From positions 45,371-109,370 of the forward strand of contig SADC01000173.1 of NCBI GenBank assembly GCA_004194705.1: DNA of 64,000 nucleotides, read 5' to 3'. The DNA is from Ditylenchus dipsaci. Taxonomy: Eukaryota > Nematoda > Chromadorea > Rhabditida > Anguinidae. Under the pieces are notes generated by a model that saw nothing but the letters and a program-made list of their open reading frames with translations, did not search any database and had not been told where the DNA came from. Positions 23,201 through 33,589 of this stretch are shown piece after piece (positions within the stretch are counted from its first letter, which is position 1; each line of letters begins with the position of its first letter). Position numbers and translations under genes: made by a program.

Positions 23201-26200
23201 CGTTGGTGGGGGGTGGTTATTCGCTACTAGGGTCACAAATTGTAAACAAAATTATAGGGACGGGAACCAAAAAGTACCTGAGTTTATTTTTGTTATAGAT
23301 TTTTTTAAATGCGCGCCTTTATGAGAGATTTTTTAAATTCAATGCAGAAGATTTCTTAGGTATAATTGTGACAAACTTTCAATTTTTCCATGCTGCTTTT
23401 TCAAAAAATTTAATTTTTTTATAAACCTCTATTTTCCGATGTCCTATTTGCCCTCAAAAAGATCAAAGCGTTGCAAAATTACACAAGAGCTCCCCCTGTT
23501 GTTTATTTTTGTGATTTTTTAGATTCACTTGTCAGGTCGATGCAAAAGCAGGCAAGCAAATGTTAGGATGAACTTGAATATCGGCTTTCACTCACAGGTC
23601 TATAGCAAGATAAATTCATAGACTTATAGGCGTACCCAAGTGGGGAGGGGTGGCTAGCCGGGCTATAGTACAACCCCCCCCCCCCCTCCCGTCACAAATT
23701 ACGGGTTACGCTTATGCATAGAATCAAGAAAAAAAACAAGAAAACTTGCCTAAACCTAAGCCTTGAAAATCTCACAAACAAACAACAGGGGGACCAAGGC
23801 ATCTTTTTTAGGGGTCTCTCGAATACATATAGAGCCAAAAGTTTTGTTTGGAAGTGTATTTTAAGGGTTCCGTACTTTCAAAAAAGTATTACCGTATTTT
23901 CTCTATTAATGCACCCGGGTTCATTATTTTTCAACCCTTCAAAAATGTTGAAATTGTAAATCAAAAATGGCCCTAACTCTGTATTCCTAGTCAAAAAACC
24001 AGGGGGCTTCATTATTAGAGAGGGGTTCATTAATAGAGAAAATACGGTAATACCGGGTGGTCCAAGATTTTCGCACACTTTCAAAGCGCCATAACTTTTT
24101 TCTGGGATCGGATTTCGAAATTCTGTAAACGCAGATCGACTCAGAATTTTATGCCGTTTTGCTTGGTATATAGTGTCAAAATCACGATTTTCGCTTGGTC
24201 CCCCTGTGGTTTTGGTCTTGGTCTGTAGATGGCCTCTGGATGGGTAAGACCAAAACCACAAGGGGACCAAGCGAAAATCGTGATTTTGACATTATATACC
24301 AAGCAAAACGGCATAAAATTCTGAGTCGATCTGCGTTTACAGAGTTTCGAAATTCGATCCCAGAAAAAGTTATGGCGCTTTGAAAGTGTCCGAAAATCTT
24401 GGACCACCCGGTATTTTTCGTTAAATTTTTCGTTTTATTGATTTTATTTATCTAAATAGTGTATATGACCCCCTTTTGCAAGTGTCTATTGTGTTGTTCT
24501 GTTTTTTTGGAGGAGATCTTGTAATGGTGTTTAGTCTAGCCCAATTGGTTGCAATTTAGTTGTTCCCTCCACTTTCATCCTCCAAATGTGTTTTCTTGCT
24601 GGACTAAACAGTGGACTTTTGTCTTCCCTACTACAGTTAGGGATACACAACACACAGACTTCCTTGTCTCCCCCTATTAGCTTTATTTTGTGTGTTTTGG
24701 GGCCCTATTCAGACTGTGTCTTACAATTAGAAACCATCCATAACAATCTTGGATCAATTGCATTTTTGTATTGAAAAAAAATGAAAATTGGAGAAAAAAA
24801 TTATTCCTAACAAAATTTCGGCTAACTAAATTTCAGGTGTGTGCAGTTGAACACACTTGGCAGTGAAAAAATGAGAAGACTGTAAATAAAAGTGCATGCA
24901 CACAATGGGAATCGATCCTGAATTGATATTTGACGAATCCAATTTTTTTCTTCTTTTTGGCCAGGGCTCCCAAAAGTCCTGATTTATAAGATTTGTCCTT
25001 ATTTTGGCCTTCCAAATCTTTTTTTTTTTAATTTAAAGTCAAAATTTTATTTTTGACCAGCAAAAGAGCAATAAACACTCGATAAAAAGCATATTTCGGG
25101 TAAAATACCCTGGGATGTCCCTATTTTTGAAAAAAATATCTAGGAGCTCAGATTTTAGCTCAAAGTGATGAATTCTAGGGAGGGGGCCGTTTCGTATTCG
25201 CGTTTCTCGTATTTGACAAAACTCGTATTCGCAGAATTTGAAGTTGTGTTCTTGGCGTTGTTATTTCGGCCAACTTTTGAACTTCACTCTTCGGTAAGTT
25301 ACCACTCATTTTGTAGCTTATCTTACTGGCTACAAAATGAGTGGTGACTTACCAAAAGTAAACTTCGAAAATGGGACAAAATAACAACGCCAAGAACACG
25401 AATTTAAATTCTGCGAATACGAGTTTTGTCAAATACGAGAAACGCGAATACGAAACGGCCCCTCCCTGAATTCACTGTGCTAGATTAGACAAAATCTGTG
25501 AAAAATTATTTGGTGACTTGTTTTAAGAAGACTCTTTTAAAAGAGGTTGGACTTTAGCTATATTGCTGCCAACCAACTTCCCAGAATCTCTTTTGGTTTA
25601 TGCATAAAACAGTAGTCTAAAAAAAATTCTTTCTGGAATTTTATGATCACATTTAGCTGATAGTTTATAAAAAAATAATATATTTTTTCAGTAGTGCTAA
25701 AGAAAAAGCCCAATAAACATTAAAATACTGAAAAAATTAGACCTCAAAAAATCGAGACCCAGGCTTACAAAGAGATTGCCCGAACTTCAATATGTTAATC
25801 CTCGAAATTTTTTTCAGTCTTTTTCACGTTTTTTGATGCGATGAATACGAAAATCATGCGTATAGCCATCCCTGAGATCGACTGCAAAAATTTCGATTTT
25901 CGGGTGCCTTTCGGGTGCCCAAGCTAATTTTTTGGTTATTAGGAATCGAAAAAAAAACCCAGGTTGAGAAACCAAGGCATCCGAAAATCTAATTTTCTGT
26001 GATCGATCCCAGGGACGGCTATACGCATGATTTTCGTTTTGAGTGCATCGAAAACATGAAAAAAGACTTTAAAAAAAAGAAAAATTTCAAGGGTTAACAT
26101 TTTACAGTCAGGGCGGTTCCTTGTCAATGGAAAAATTATACATTTTGTAATATTTTGGAACAGTTTCAATACACACCCCTCAGTCACTTTCGGTATACAT

Positions 26201-28711
26201 TTCTTAGTCAAAAAAAATCAGATTGTAGGACCAAAACAATTTTTTTTAAATTTTTTGTAGAAAATTTTAAATTTTTTATAAAAAAATTTGCTTTAGTCCC
26301 CCAAGCTGATTTTTGACTGAAGAGAGTATACCGAAATTTGGCAATATTTTTTCTATTTTTTTCAAATCCTAATGAACCGAATTTTCATACTGCTCCTGAT
26401 TTCTCACAAAAACCCAAGTTTTTAGCAGGCCTTCACCAAAAATTAAAAAATAATCTCCAGCAAAATGTTTTTATTGCGCAATTTCTCCTCGTTTCTCATC
26501 CAAAAAAGCTCTCTTGTTTTCCCTTGCTTTGTTTTATTCTCACTCACTCAACCACACACAAAAGCAGTTTTGATCAGTCCACCGCCACAAAAGAAGCGAT
26601 GTTGTAACAAGCAAGGAAGAATCACACACACACACACTGGTCCCTCCTCATTCACATGGCCACCAACACCCAAAAATAGATTGTGTTTTTGCTGCTACTG
26701 CTGAGAAAGCAAAAAATAGGAGTGTGAGTCACATTTGCTGCACTTGTTGCCCTAATTTTTGGGCGAACTTTAATTTTTTTTGGTGTTTTGTGGTGGAGAA
26801 AACCAGTTGGTTGGCAAGTTTTATGACTGACTCACCTGAGGATACTCGAAGTCGTGTGTTTGTGGCAGGCCGAGCAGGTACTGCAAAAGGAAGTAATTGG
26901 GTGGGCTGCAAAATAGTGTGTTTACCTGTTTGCTGGCTTCGTTGGCTGGATCGTCCAGTCTGACTGGCGGGTCGATCTCGTCCATGGCTTTTAAAATGAC
27001 CTGCAAAATTAGAGATGATCAGAAATGTTTAAGGAGAAGATAAATTCCGCATTTATTCTGATTGATGAGCACCCCACCCCCCCCCCCCCCCCCTGAGCAC
27101 CCCCTGATTCAAAATCGTGTTCTTGGCATTGTGTTTTCGACCCAATTTTTGCAAACTGCTCTCAGACAAGTAGTCGTTTTATTTGTAGCCAGTGAGATCA
27201 GCTACAAAATTCGCGGTAGCTTGCCTGAGAGCAGTTTTCAAAACGACTTTTGATTAAAGGATGGGGAAAAGCCGTTCAGGTTAGAGAAAGGATTCTCGAT
27301 CGCGCAGTGGATAAGTGTTTGTGTTTTGTGACCCAAAGTCGTGCGCAGGTTCGATCCCACCTGGTGGCACGCTATTTTTTTTTTGGCTTGGTTTACCAAT
27401 ATGTGAGGGTAATCCTACTTTTTTGACGCCAGATTCGGGATCAGCGACCTTAATTAATTTCCCTATGCATTGGTCAAACAACCCAAAATAAATATCGTGC
27501 CACCAGGTGGGATCGAACCTGCGCACGATTTTGAGCCAAAAAATTCTTACGCACTGAGCCACCGAAACCGAATTTTCAAACCTAAACGGCTTTTCCCCCT
27601 CCTCTAAGGGAATAAATACCGCTTTTTGGATAAAGGGAATTTTGTAGACGATTTGATCACAAATTTTGCATCGAATGGAAAATAAAATCATAATTTTCGA
27701 GATTTTACGTTTAATGAAAAATCCAAATAAAACTTACAGTGATAGAATCGCGAATATTTCGCCTGATGTCCTGAAAAACAATAAAGGTTTTGGAAGCTGG
27801 TCAAAATTAAAAAGCAAACATTTGACAGACTTTTTTGAGTACAAAAAAAAGACAGAATTAGGACAAGGTGCACAGATGTTCTGATTTCTCAGGAATTTCC
27901 TGATTTTTTGGTCATTTTGGAGATTTTCAATCTGTGCCTTGGGTCTCAGTTTTTCAAGGTCCAAATTTTTAGGCTAAAATCTCATTCCGGGTGAAAAACT
28001 ATGATACCAATGGTCTGAAAATAAAAAAAAAATTTTTTCGAAAAAGTGTGATCCACATCCTTAAAACATTTTTTTAGCCTGTTATCAGGTCCGTGAGCAT
28101 TTTTAAAAGTAGTTAAAACATGATTTCGAGCGAGTACGGCCGAAATTTAGTAATCTATGGGCAAAATTCAGAGTTCTATGGGCAATTTTCACAATTCTAC
28201 GGGCAAAATTAAATACCACCCTTAAAAAAGTCGCAGATAAGTATGACTGATTAAAAATCGGTCTTGGTCATCATACTTGCCAAAAAATGGAATTTGCCTC
28301 TATTTCTTTAAAAAATATTTTTTGAAGTAAAGGTCTGCTCCATATTTTCATAAAAATATTAATTTAAAAGTCCGTGAAAAAGGACTGTAGCTGGACTTGC
28401 CTGAATTTTCTCCCTTTTCTCGGCCTCATTGAAGCCACTGATGTGGAGGATGCGCATCTGTTTGACAATAGTGGACTTGCCACTCTCTCCAGCGCCCAGG
28501 AGCAGGAGACGGTGTGTGGCCCGAAGCACTTGTTTCTCCTTCTGTAATTGCTCATCAATTTGTTTGTTGACCTTGCGTTGCTCCCGTTCCTCCTCGCCCA
28601 GCGAGCCCGAATGGCCGACCAGACCGGCGCACATCAACCGCATCTTCTTTTTCTTTTGTTTCTGACTGCTGGCTACACTCCTGCGTGCCTCCTCTCCACC
28701 TCCTGGAGAGC
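14276..28711 (-). CDS. GNAS: G protein alpha-s subunit (adenylyl cyclase-stimulating)
   Basis: Minus-strand exons, 5' to 3': 28711-28401, 27770-27738, 27000-26926, 26880-26836, 22966-22869, 22794-22740, 22685-22612, 22543-22465, 22414-22388, 21733-21669, 21615-21447, 21400-21362, 18053-18004, 17947-17918, 14404-14366, 14307-14276 (TAA). All but the last junction join in phase. Seen: [19 protein letters not shown]-loop GAGESGKS, switch [16 protein letters not shown] with the arginine that ADP-ribosylation modifies in this family, switch [25 protein letters not shown] and terminal HQYELL. It binds GTP and activates adenylyl cyclase at the plasma membrane. Exons of 27, 30, 32 and 33 nt occur, and the intron after the P-loop exon has a GC donor. 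The last junction needs one base adjusted. The usual MGC start is absent. The assignment to the Gs class is secure; ortholog of nematode gsa-1 if the host is a nematode. Confidence 0.95.
15282..15617. repeat. Palindrome with CCAAGTGGTCGT ends, copy 1
   Basis: AACCAAGTGGTCGTTCACTC is answered by GAGTGGACGACCACTTGG. Long matching arms meet in the AT-rich centre near 15450. Confidence 0.65.
15767..16087. repeat. Palindrome with CCAAGTGGTCGT ends, copy 2
   Basis: Same architecture and end words as 15282-15617 but a diverged interior (TTTTGAGTTATCGTAAATTC-type arms around 15930). Confidence 0.65.
16781..17221. mobile_element. PIF/Harbinger-like element with TTA target duplication
   Basis: Ends AGGCACGTTCACA and TGTGAACGTACCT are inverted repeats. 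TTA occurs on both sides (16778-16780, 17222-17224). The interior is a palindrome around GTCGACCTGAGTG words. Its empty site GATGACTTATTGTC is preserved, inverted, in the sister arm near 14812. Confidence 0.75.
17325..17612. repeat. Imperfect palindrome
   Basis: AAGAGCCATTATGTATG is answered by GCATAATGGCTCTTTCG. Internal arms share TGAATTCCACT and ACAACAAA. It lies in the same G-alpha-s intron. Confidence 0.55.
18054..21361. other. G-alpha-s intron, no exon seen
   Basis: 3.3-kb intron between the exon ending [12 protein letters not shown] and the KISTSG exon. A GCAGCAGCAA-rich stretch lies at 19148-19290. TTAGGC-type words are at 21098-21145 and 21270-21295. No coding match. Confidence 0.5.
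22100..22258. mobile_element. Mariner-type MITE (CAGTCAATC ends)
   Basis: TA-flanked; CAGTCAATCTTCAATTTAAC at the left, CGGGGGTTGATTG at the right, with repeated GTGTCGTTAAAT words. Related to the CAGTCAAACCTCGATTTA family. It lies in a G-alpha-s intron. Confidence 0.65.
23892..24047. mobile_element. CCGTATTTCC MITE, ATTAATGC subtype
   Basis: TA-flanked; CCGTATTTTCTCTATTAATG and TTAATAGAGAAAATACGG. It lies in the large G-alpha-s intron, directly next to another TA-flanked palindrome. Confidence 0.8.
24053..24411. mobile_element. Mariner-type palindrome, CCGGGTGGTCC ends
   Basis: TA-flanked; CCGGGTGGTCCAAGATTTTC is repeated inverted at the right end with nearly full-length arms. The centre holds CTTGGTCCCCCTGTGGTTTT and its inverse. 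The inner half is shared with the 57133-57489 element, so the two differ mainly in their ends. Confidence 0.8.
25174..25468. repeat. Inverted repeat
   Basis: AGGGAGGGGGCCGTTTCGTA is answered by ACGAAACGGCCCCTCCCT, with long matched arms (CGTATTCGCGTTTCTCGTAT). Centre near 25325 reads GTAGCTTATCTTACTGGCTAC. Confidence 0.7.
25830..26053. repeat. Inverted repeat
   Basis: CGAAAATCATGCGTATAGCC is answered by GGCTATACGCATGATTTTCG. The loop contains TTCGGGTGCC words. Confidence 0.65.
27257..27605. mobile_element. Facing-tRNA palindromic element, copy 1
   Basis: Left arm: AAAAGCCGTTCAGGTT, then a tRNA-like unit with box A-like GCGCAGTGGATAAGTG and box B GGTTCGATCCC, then GGTGGCACGCTA and a T-run. 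The right arm repeats this inverted to CGGCTTTTCCCCC. The asymmetric core has GACGCCAGATTCGGGATC. It lies in a G-alpha-s intron. Confidence 0.75.
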
Positions 28712-29110
28712 CTCTGAAAAATAACTGGGATGAGAAATTTATACGGTTAAAAAGTATTGATGGCAGGATTTACGCACATATTTAGATTTTTTATGAAAAC
28801 CTTATTGTTTTTTATTTGAAACTTTTTTTAACTATGAAATCTTAGGCTTGTTGACGTCGAAAAAATTTAGAGTCGCGTTGTAGAGACTGTTATTTTCCTA
28901 GAAACTTTTCTGCGCTACAATTTCTCATACAGTCGAGTCCAACGCGACCTCCTCAAGTTCGTTCCCTCCTAGGTCCGACCCATTTTTACCGTAGTATTTG
29001 GAAATTTTTGGCGAAATTGATCCGCCAGTCTAGTCCGAAATTTCGTGAAGATTCAGATTTTTCCAGTTGTTAAAAATGAAAATTGTTTTGCCAATAAGAT
29101 CCACGATTCT

Positions 29111-29285
29111 CGCTGTAGCGCGACTCGGCACTAGTAAAGAATCTTTGTCCAAAATATGCCTTGGTCCCCCTGTTGTTTTTGTGAAAAACAGCTTGTGCCA
29201 TTCACAAAAAAAACAACAGGGGGACCAAGGCATATTTTGGACAAGGATTCTTTACTAGTGCCGCGCGACTCTACAATGAGAAGTT
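29111..29285. repeat. Hairpin carrying CCTTGGTCCCCCTGTTG in both arms
   Basis: Arms share CACTAGTAAAGAATC, CCAAAATATGCCTTGG and TCCCCCTGTTGTTTT around a short loop near 29195. It lies in the presumed intron between the two N-terminal G-alpha-s exons. Confidence 0.7.
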
Positions 29286-29890
29286 GCGCTGTAACGGGAA
29301 CCGCGGATCTTATTGGATAAAAATTATTCATTTTAAATTAAAGATTAGTAAAATCAGTTTCCAAAAGTTTCCAAAAAATTGAGGTACAAAAAGTTTCGGA
29401 CCCTAGCTGGGAACGAACTCGAGTTGGTTGCGTTATAGCAGGACTTGACTGGACCAAATTTCAAGGTAGGAGCAAGTGTTCTTTCATACGTTTTTATACT
29501 TTTTGTAATTTGAAAAACACCTTTGAGTCCGTGCTTACACACCCTGGTCAACTATTGCCCCTGATCCTGAGCAAAAAGTCAGCAGGGACCAAGGCAAAAC
29601 CCCTTTTTGTTGGATAAGGCCAGAGAATTATCTTCGAAGGAGGGGGGGGGGGGCGAGGGGGTAGTTTTTGAGCCATATTTAGCTATCAACCCGGCGTTGC
29701 GGTAAAAACAAAACTTGTGCAGATCTGGATTATCATCAAAATGCAGATGAGAACAAATAACTTCCGGATCCGGAAAATTTTTCGGACCCAAATTTTCTGA
29801 AAATCACGTACCCTCCAGTGGCCGCTTCTGCTGGCTGGTGGTTATTGGCTGGCGATTGATTGGTTGCTACTGCTGCTGATGCACACTCAC

Positions 29891-30184
29891 CTTCCAGCCG
29901 AGAATTAGGGTTGGTAGGCTGGGACGCGGACTTCTTGGAGGGATTTTGCTGATCCACTTCTGGTTTTTCGGCTGTACTACTGGCTGTACAACCGTTGTTG
30001 GTATTGTGAATGGGGGTCAGGGGTGCACGAGGAGTGGAATTGTTGTGGATGACTAGAAAATAGGTGGTTGCACTAAGGGGGATGCCTTCTGCAGATTTCT
30101 TCAACCCAAACACTGGATTTGGGTGGCCTTGGCTAGAATTAGGGGGAAATAGTGCCGAAAGGTCTGAGGGTGTCACTGGAGTGT
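29891..30184 (-). CDS. Possible N-terminal extension exon of G-alpha-s
   Basis: A 98-residue stop-free segment rich in Ser, Pro, Asn and Thr on the same strand as G-alpha-s. It has acceptor tttag at its 5' side and donor GAAG|GTGAGTG at its 3' side. Its end phase fits the 28711 acceptor, giving [15 protein letters not shown] continuous with the G-alpha-s body. The frame between that acceptor and the internal methionines (MRLMCAG) is also open. This resembles in layout the extra-large isoform of vertebrate G-alpha-s (XL-alpha-s) but shares no recognised sequence. An upstream exon with a start codon would be needed and was not found. Alternatively translation starts at MCAG or MRLM and this is untranslated. 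Confidence 0.45.
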
Positions 30185-30388
30185 CTAAATCAACATTTTG
30201 TATAGGAAATTGTATAGAGAATTCACAAAATGCAGGAACAACGGTAGAAAAGGCAATATAATACTTGTGAAAAGTACAATCAATAATATATTCTGAATTG
30301 CAATGTTACAAATCAATAAAATTGTCGAGATCGATAAATTCACCGATTTGGAAAACTATGTTGTTAATAACCGATGAAAAAACCTATT

Positions 30389-30804
30389 GGCACTTTTTAT
30401 ACTCCGGCAAACCGTTTGCTGCAAACCTTTTTGTTTTTAGCTAATTATTTTTCCAAAAGTCGTCCAATTTTAATCCTGTCAACGGATTCATAAGTAAATC
30501 GACCCTGCTCTACAACTTTCTCTTTGGTGTCAACATCCATTTTCGTCACCAAAATCGAGATACGGCATAGTTTGGAGGTAGTTTGAAGGGTTTGCCGGCA
30601 AACCCTTCAAACTACCTCCAAACTATGCCGTATCTCGATTTTGGTGACGAAAATGGATGTTGACACCAAAGAGAAAGTTGTAGAGCAGGGTCGATTTACT
30701 TATGAATCCGTTGACAGGATTAAAATTGGACGACTTTTGGAAAAATAATTAGCTAAAAACAAAAAGGTTTGCAGCAAACGGTTTGCCGGAGTATAAAAAG
30801 TGCC
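30389..30804. repeat. Near-perfect 416-bp palindrome without spacer
   Basis: Arms of about 208 bp meet at TTTGCCGGCAAA (centre 30596/30597); I saw no mismatch on reading both arms. No coding sequence. TIR words at the tips are GGCACTTTTTATACTCC. Confidence 0.85.
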
Positions 30805-30852
30805 ATTGTAAAGTTGAAAATAAGTAATGGAAAACTGAATTAGGACTTACTA

Positions 30853-31137
30853 AAGGGGAGCCATTTGGGTTTTGAAAATTTGGTCTTGGTGCGCAGTGTT
30901 TTATGGTCCAAAAAAGTGTGCAGGTTCGATCCCACCTGGTGGCACTCCATTTATTTTAGCTTGTTTGGTTTGGTTATACTTTTTTGACGCCAGATTCGGA
31001 ATCACCGACCCAAATGGTCAACCAATTTATAACCAGGTGGGATTAAACCTGCAACACTATTTTAGGCCAAAAAACACAAACGCTTACGCACTGCGCCACC
31101 TAAACCAAATTTTCAAACAAAAGTACCTCCCCCTTTT
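30853..31137. mobile_element. Facing-tRNA palindromic element, copy 2
   Basis: Box B GGTTCGATCCC followed by ACCTGGTGGCAC in the left arm; GTGGGATTAAACCTGC and ACGCACTGCGCCACC in the right. The core GACGCCAGATTCGGAATC is asymmetric as in the other copies. The left arm has lost part of the tRNA-like anticodon region. Confidence 0.7.
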
Positions 31138-31802
31138 AAGCTCTGTAGATTTATTATCGGGCTATGGTTTCGGCTGATGGCCAAGCTAGGCAGGCCCCAA
31201 ACCACAGGGGCTGCAAAAAAGCGCTTTACCTTCCTTCTCTTCCGAAACTTTGGTAATGTGTGATAGTAACAACTTGGCAGAACTGCTTATCGCGTTTCTA
31301 CCGATTCCATTTTTTCGATAGAGCAAATAACCCCTCGCGGTGTCCTTTTCCAGGAAGCACAGTAAAGTCAACCTTCGATTTAACGGCCCCTTTGGACCGA
31401 CCGTAGGGAGAAAATTGAAAAATCGAACATATCAACCAAACTGAGCCCAGGGGCCGTTAAATTGAGGGTTACTATATACCAAATGAAATTTCCGTTTAGA
31501 TCACGTTAAACGCTAAAAGCCATTTTTGAAAATGGGTTTAGAAACTTTTTTTTAGGAAAAGATGCAAATCTGATGTGTATGACCTGTTTTCTTATCGATT
31601 TGACGTAGAACAGGTAAATGATAACAAATTTGCGAAAAAATTGAAAAATTGAAAAATCATTAAAAAGCCATACTGTGACGAAAAGCTTCACTATTGCACC
31701 CCAAAAAAACGTGAAAAAAATCAAAACGAACCTTTAAGAAAGTTTGAAATATCGCACCTATAAAAAGTATAGACGGTGAAATGAGCTACAAAATGAGTGA
31801 TA

Positions 31803-32033
31803 CCATATTTCTTCTAATAAGCCACCCCCTCGACTTTACAAGTCTAAATCTCAGCCCACAGAAAATATTTTTTAAAGCTGTTTATGGGTTTTTTTTAACT
31901 CTCGCCAGCTCTACCGATTCCACTTTTTGGATTCTGGTTGAGCACCGAAAAAGCTTGAGATCGATTTCGAATTTTCAGATTTTTGAAGGATCGGAAAATA
32001 AGCCACCCGGGTGGCTTATTAGACGGGATACGG
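31803..32033. mobile_element. CCGTATTTCC MITE, AAGCCACCC subtype
   Basis: TA-flanked; diverged left end CCATATTTCTTCTAATAAGC, right end GCTTATTAGACGGGATACGG, joined by the palindrome AGCCACCCGGGTGGCT. Confidence 0.7.
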
Positions 32034-32155
32034 TAAGTTTTTTTATAACTATAAAGGCATCTAATAACCTGTTTGAAGTATTCGACTATTTGAAAAAGTG
32101 TAAGCTCTTTTAATTTCTTTTTAATTTTTTAGAAACTTTTTTCAATTTTGGAATA

Positions 32156-32584
32156 CAGTCAAACCTCGATTTAGTGGCACCCCCCAAAAGTTCGTTCCCG
32201 CCTAGGGTCCGACACTTTTTTTAACCCAATTTTCGAAATACTTTATCGATTCTGTTAGCACAGTCTGGTCGCAAATATCGTAAAGATTCCGATTTTACCG
32301 ATCGTTTTTAGAAAAGAGAACATATTTTGGGTTAAAAAGTAAAACCTCGATATAGTGGTACCCCTTTTTTGAAAACAGGTGCCACTATATCGAGGTTTCA
32401 CTTTTTTAACCCAAAATTCGTTTACTTTTCAAAAAAACGATCGGTAAAATCGGAATCCTCACGATATTTGCGATCAGACTGTCATAACAGAATCGATAAA
32501 ACATTTTGAAAATTGGGTTAAAAAAAGTGTCGGATCCTAGGCGGGAACGAACTTTTGGGGTGCCACTAAATCGAGGTTTGACTG
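32156..32584. mobile_element. Mariner-type palindrome (CAGTCAAACCTCGATTTA)
   Basis: TA-flanked complete copy. CAGTCAAACCTCGATTTAGT is repeated inverted at the right with nearly full-length arms (GTTCGTTCCCGCCTAGG, ACGATATTTGCGA). The inner edge carries a second CCTCGATATAGTGG word. Fragments of the family lie at 3308, 35909, 47139 and 51275. Confidence 0.8.
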
Positions 32585-33084
32585 TAGCTTCAAAAAATAG
32601 TTTGGACCCCTGCAAATACACTAGTTTATAAAATCAGTAGTTTCAATAAACCAGGTTGTGAAGGACAACTGGTTTACCTTGTTGCCTGTCAATTTTCCAA
32701 AGAACAATTAGCCTAAAATATAGCAAATGTTCAGAGTAAAAATGCAACATTACAAATACGAGGATATCCAAGACAAAAATTAAATTTAAGTAAAATTAGA
32801 GACACTGGAATAATCACTAGATTTTTGTGTGGTTGCAAGGGGTTTGATCACTTTCGCCAAAGTTTTCTTTTGGGTGGATAGTGAGCTTTTAGGGCAACTT
32901 GAATTGAATACAAATATGATTTCAACAACGCAAAAATCAAATAAAAAAAGATCAAATTTTCGATTCTAATGTTTGAGTACAAACTGTTTTCAAAATGCAA
33001 TTCAATATGTTGCACACCACGAAAAAAAATATCAATACTCAGCCTGACAATAATTCTGCTCCTACACTAGGGGAGTATGGTTGT

Positions 33085-33225
33085 AGAGTCGAGGCCTCGA
33101 TTTCGACTTTTGGACTCAAAAACTCCTTTTTTCAAGTTTCAAAGCCTCGATAAAAAAGAGTTCTCGAAGAGTTTCGAGTTTCGGTTCAAGTCAAGTCCTC
33201 GAGTCGAGGCCTCGACACTCTTATA
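33085..33225. repeat. CGAGGCCTCGA word tract
   Basis: Starts near TAGAGTCGAGGCCTCGA and ends CGAGGCCTCGACACTCTTA, with degenerate TCGAGTTT words between. Ends resemble an hAT terminus, but I found no clear target duplication. Confidence 0.45.
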
Positions 33226-33589
33226 GGAGAGGACAGTTGTTTTGCCTTGGTTCCCCTGCTGATTTTTGTGAGTTTGTAGGCTTAGACAAGGGTAGGACAG
33301 ATTTGAACATATCTTCAACTCTTGTTTGAGATCATCCTGACATACGCTGGCCAGCCCTTGCCTAAACCTAAAAAGTCAACAATGGGGACCAAGGCGAAAA
33401 ACTGCGCTCACCTAGTATAGGACCAAAATTTTTATTTCGCCGTACAACAAACTCCAATCAGTCCCACACAAAAACAAAATGAGCTTCCGGAATTACATCA
33501 CTAAATTGGCTAGCGATTTTTGTGAACTCAAACCAAAAAAAAGAGTTCAGACAACTATTGGCTGAGGTTGGGAAAAAGAAGTCAAGTCA

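Larger units (their letters stand above)
31138..33079. other. Gene-free block with mariner-type elements
   Basis: Holds a short GATTTAACGGCCCC-type inverted element (~31370-31480), the elements at 31803-32033 and 32156-32584, and otherwise AT-rich text with no supported exon. Confidence 0.45.

Noticed and set aside
27300..27371. Functional tRNA gene in the facing-tRNA elements
   Set aside because: Repeated in four palindromes with variable anticodon regions and no clean cloverleaf; tRNA-derived only.
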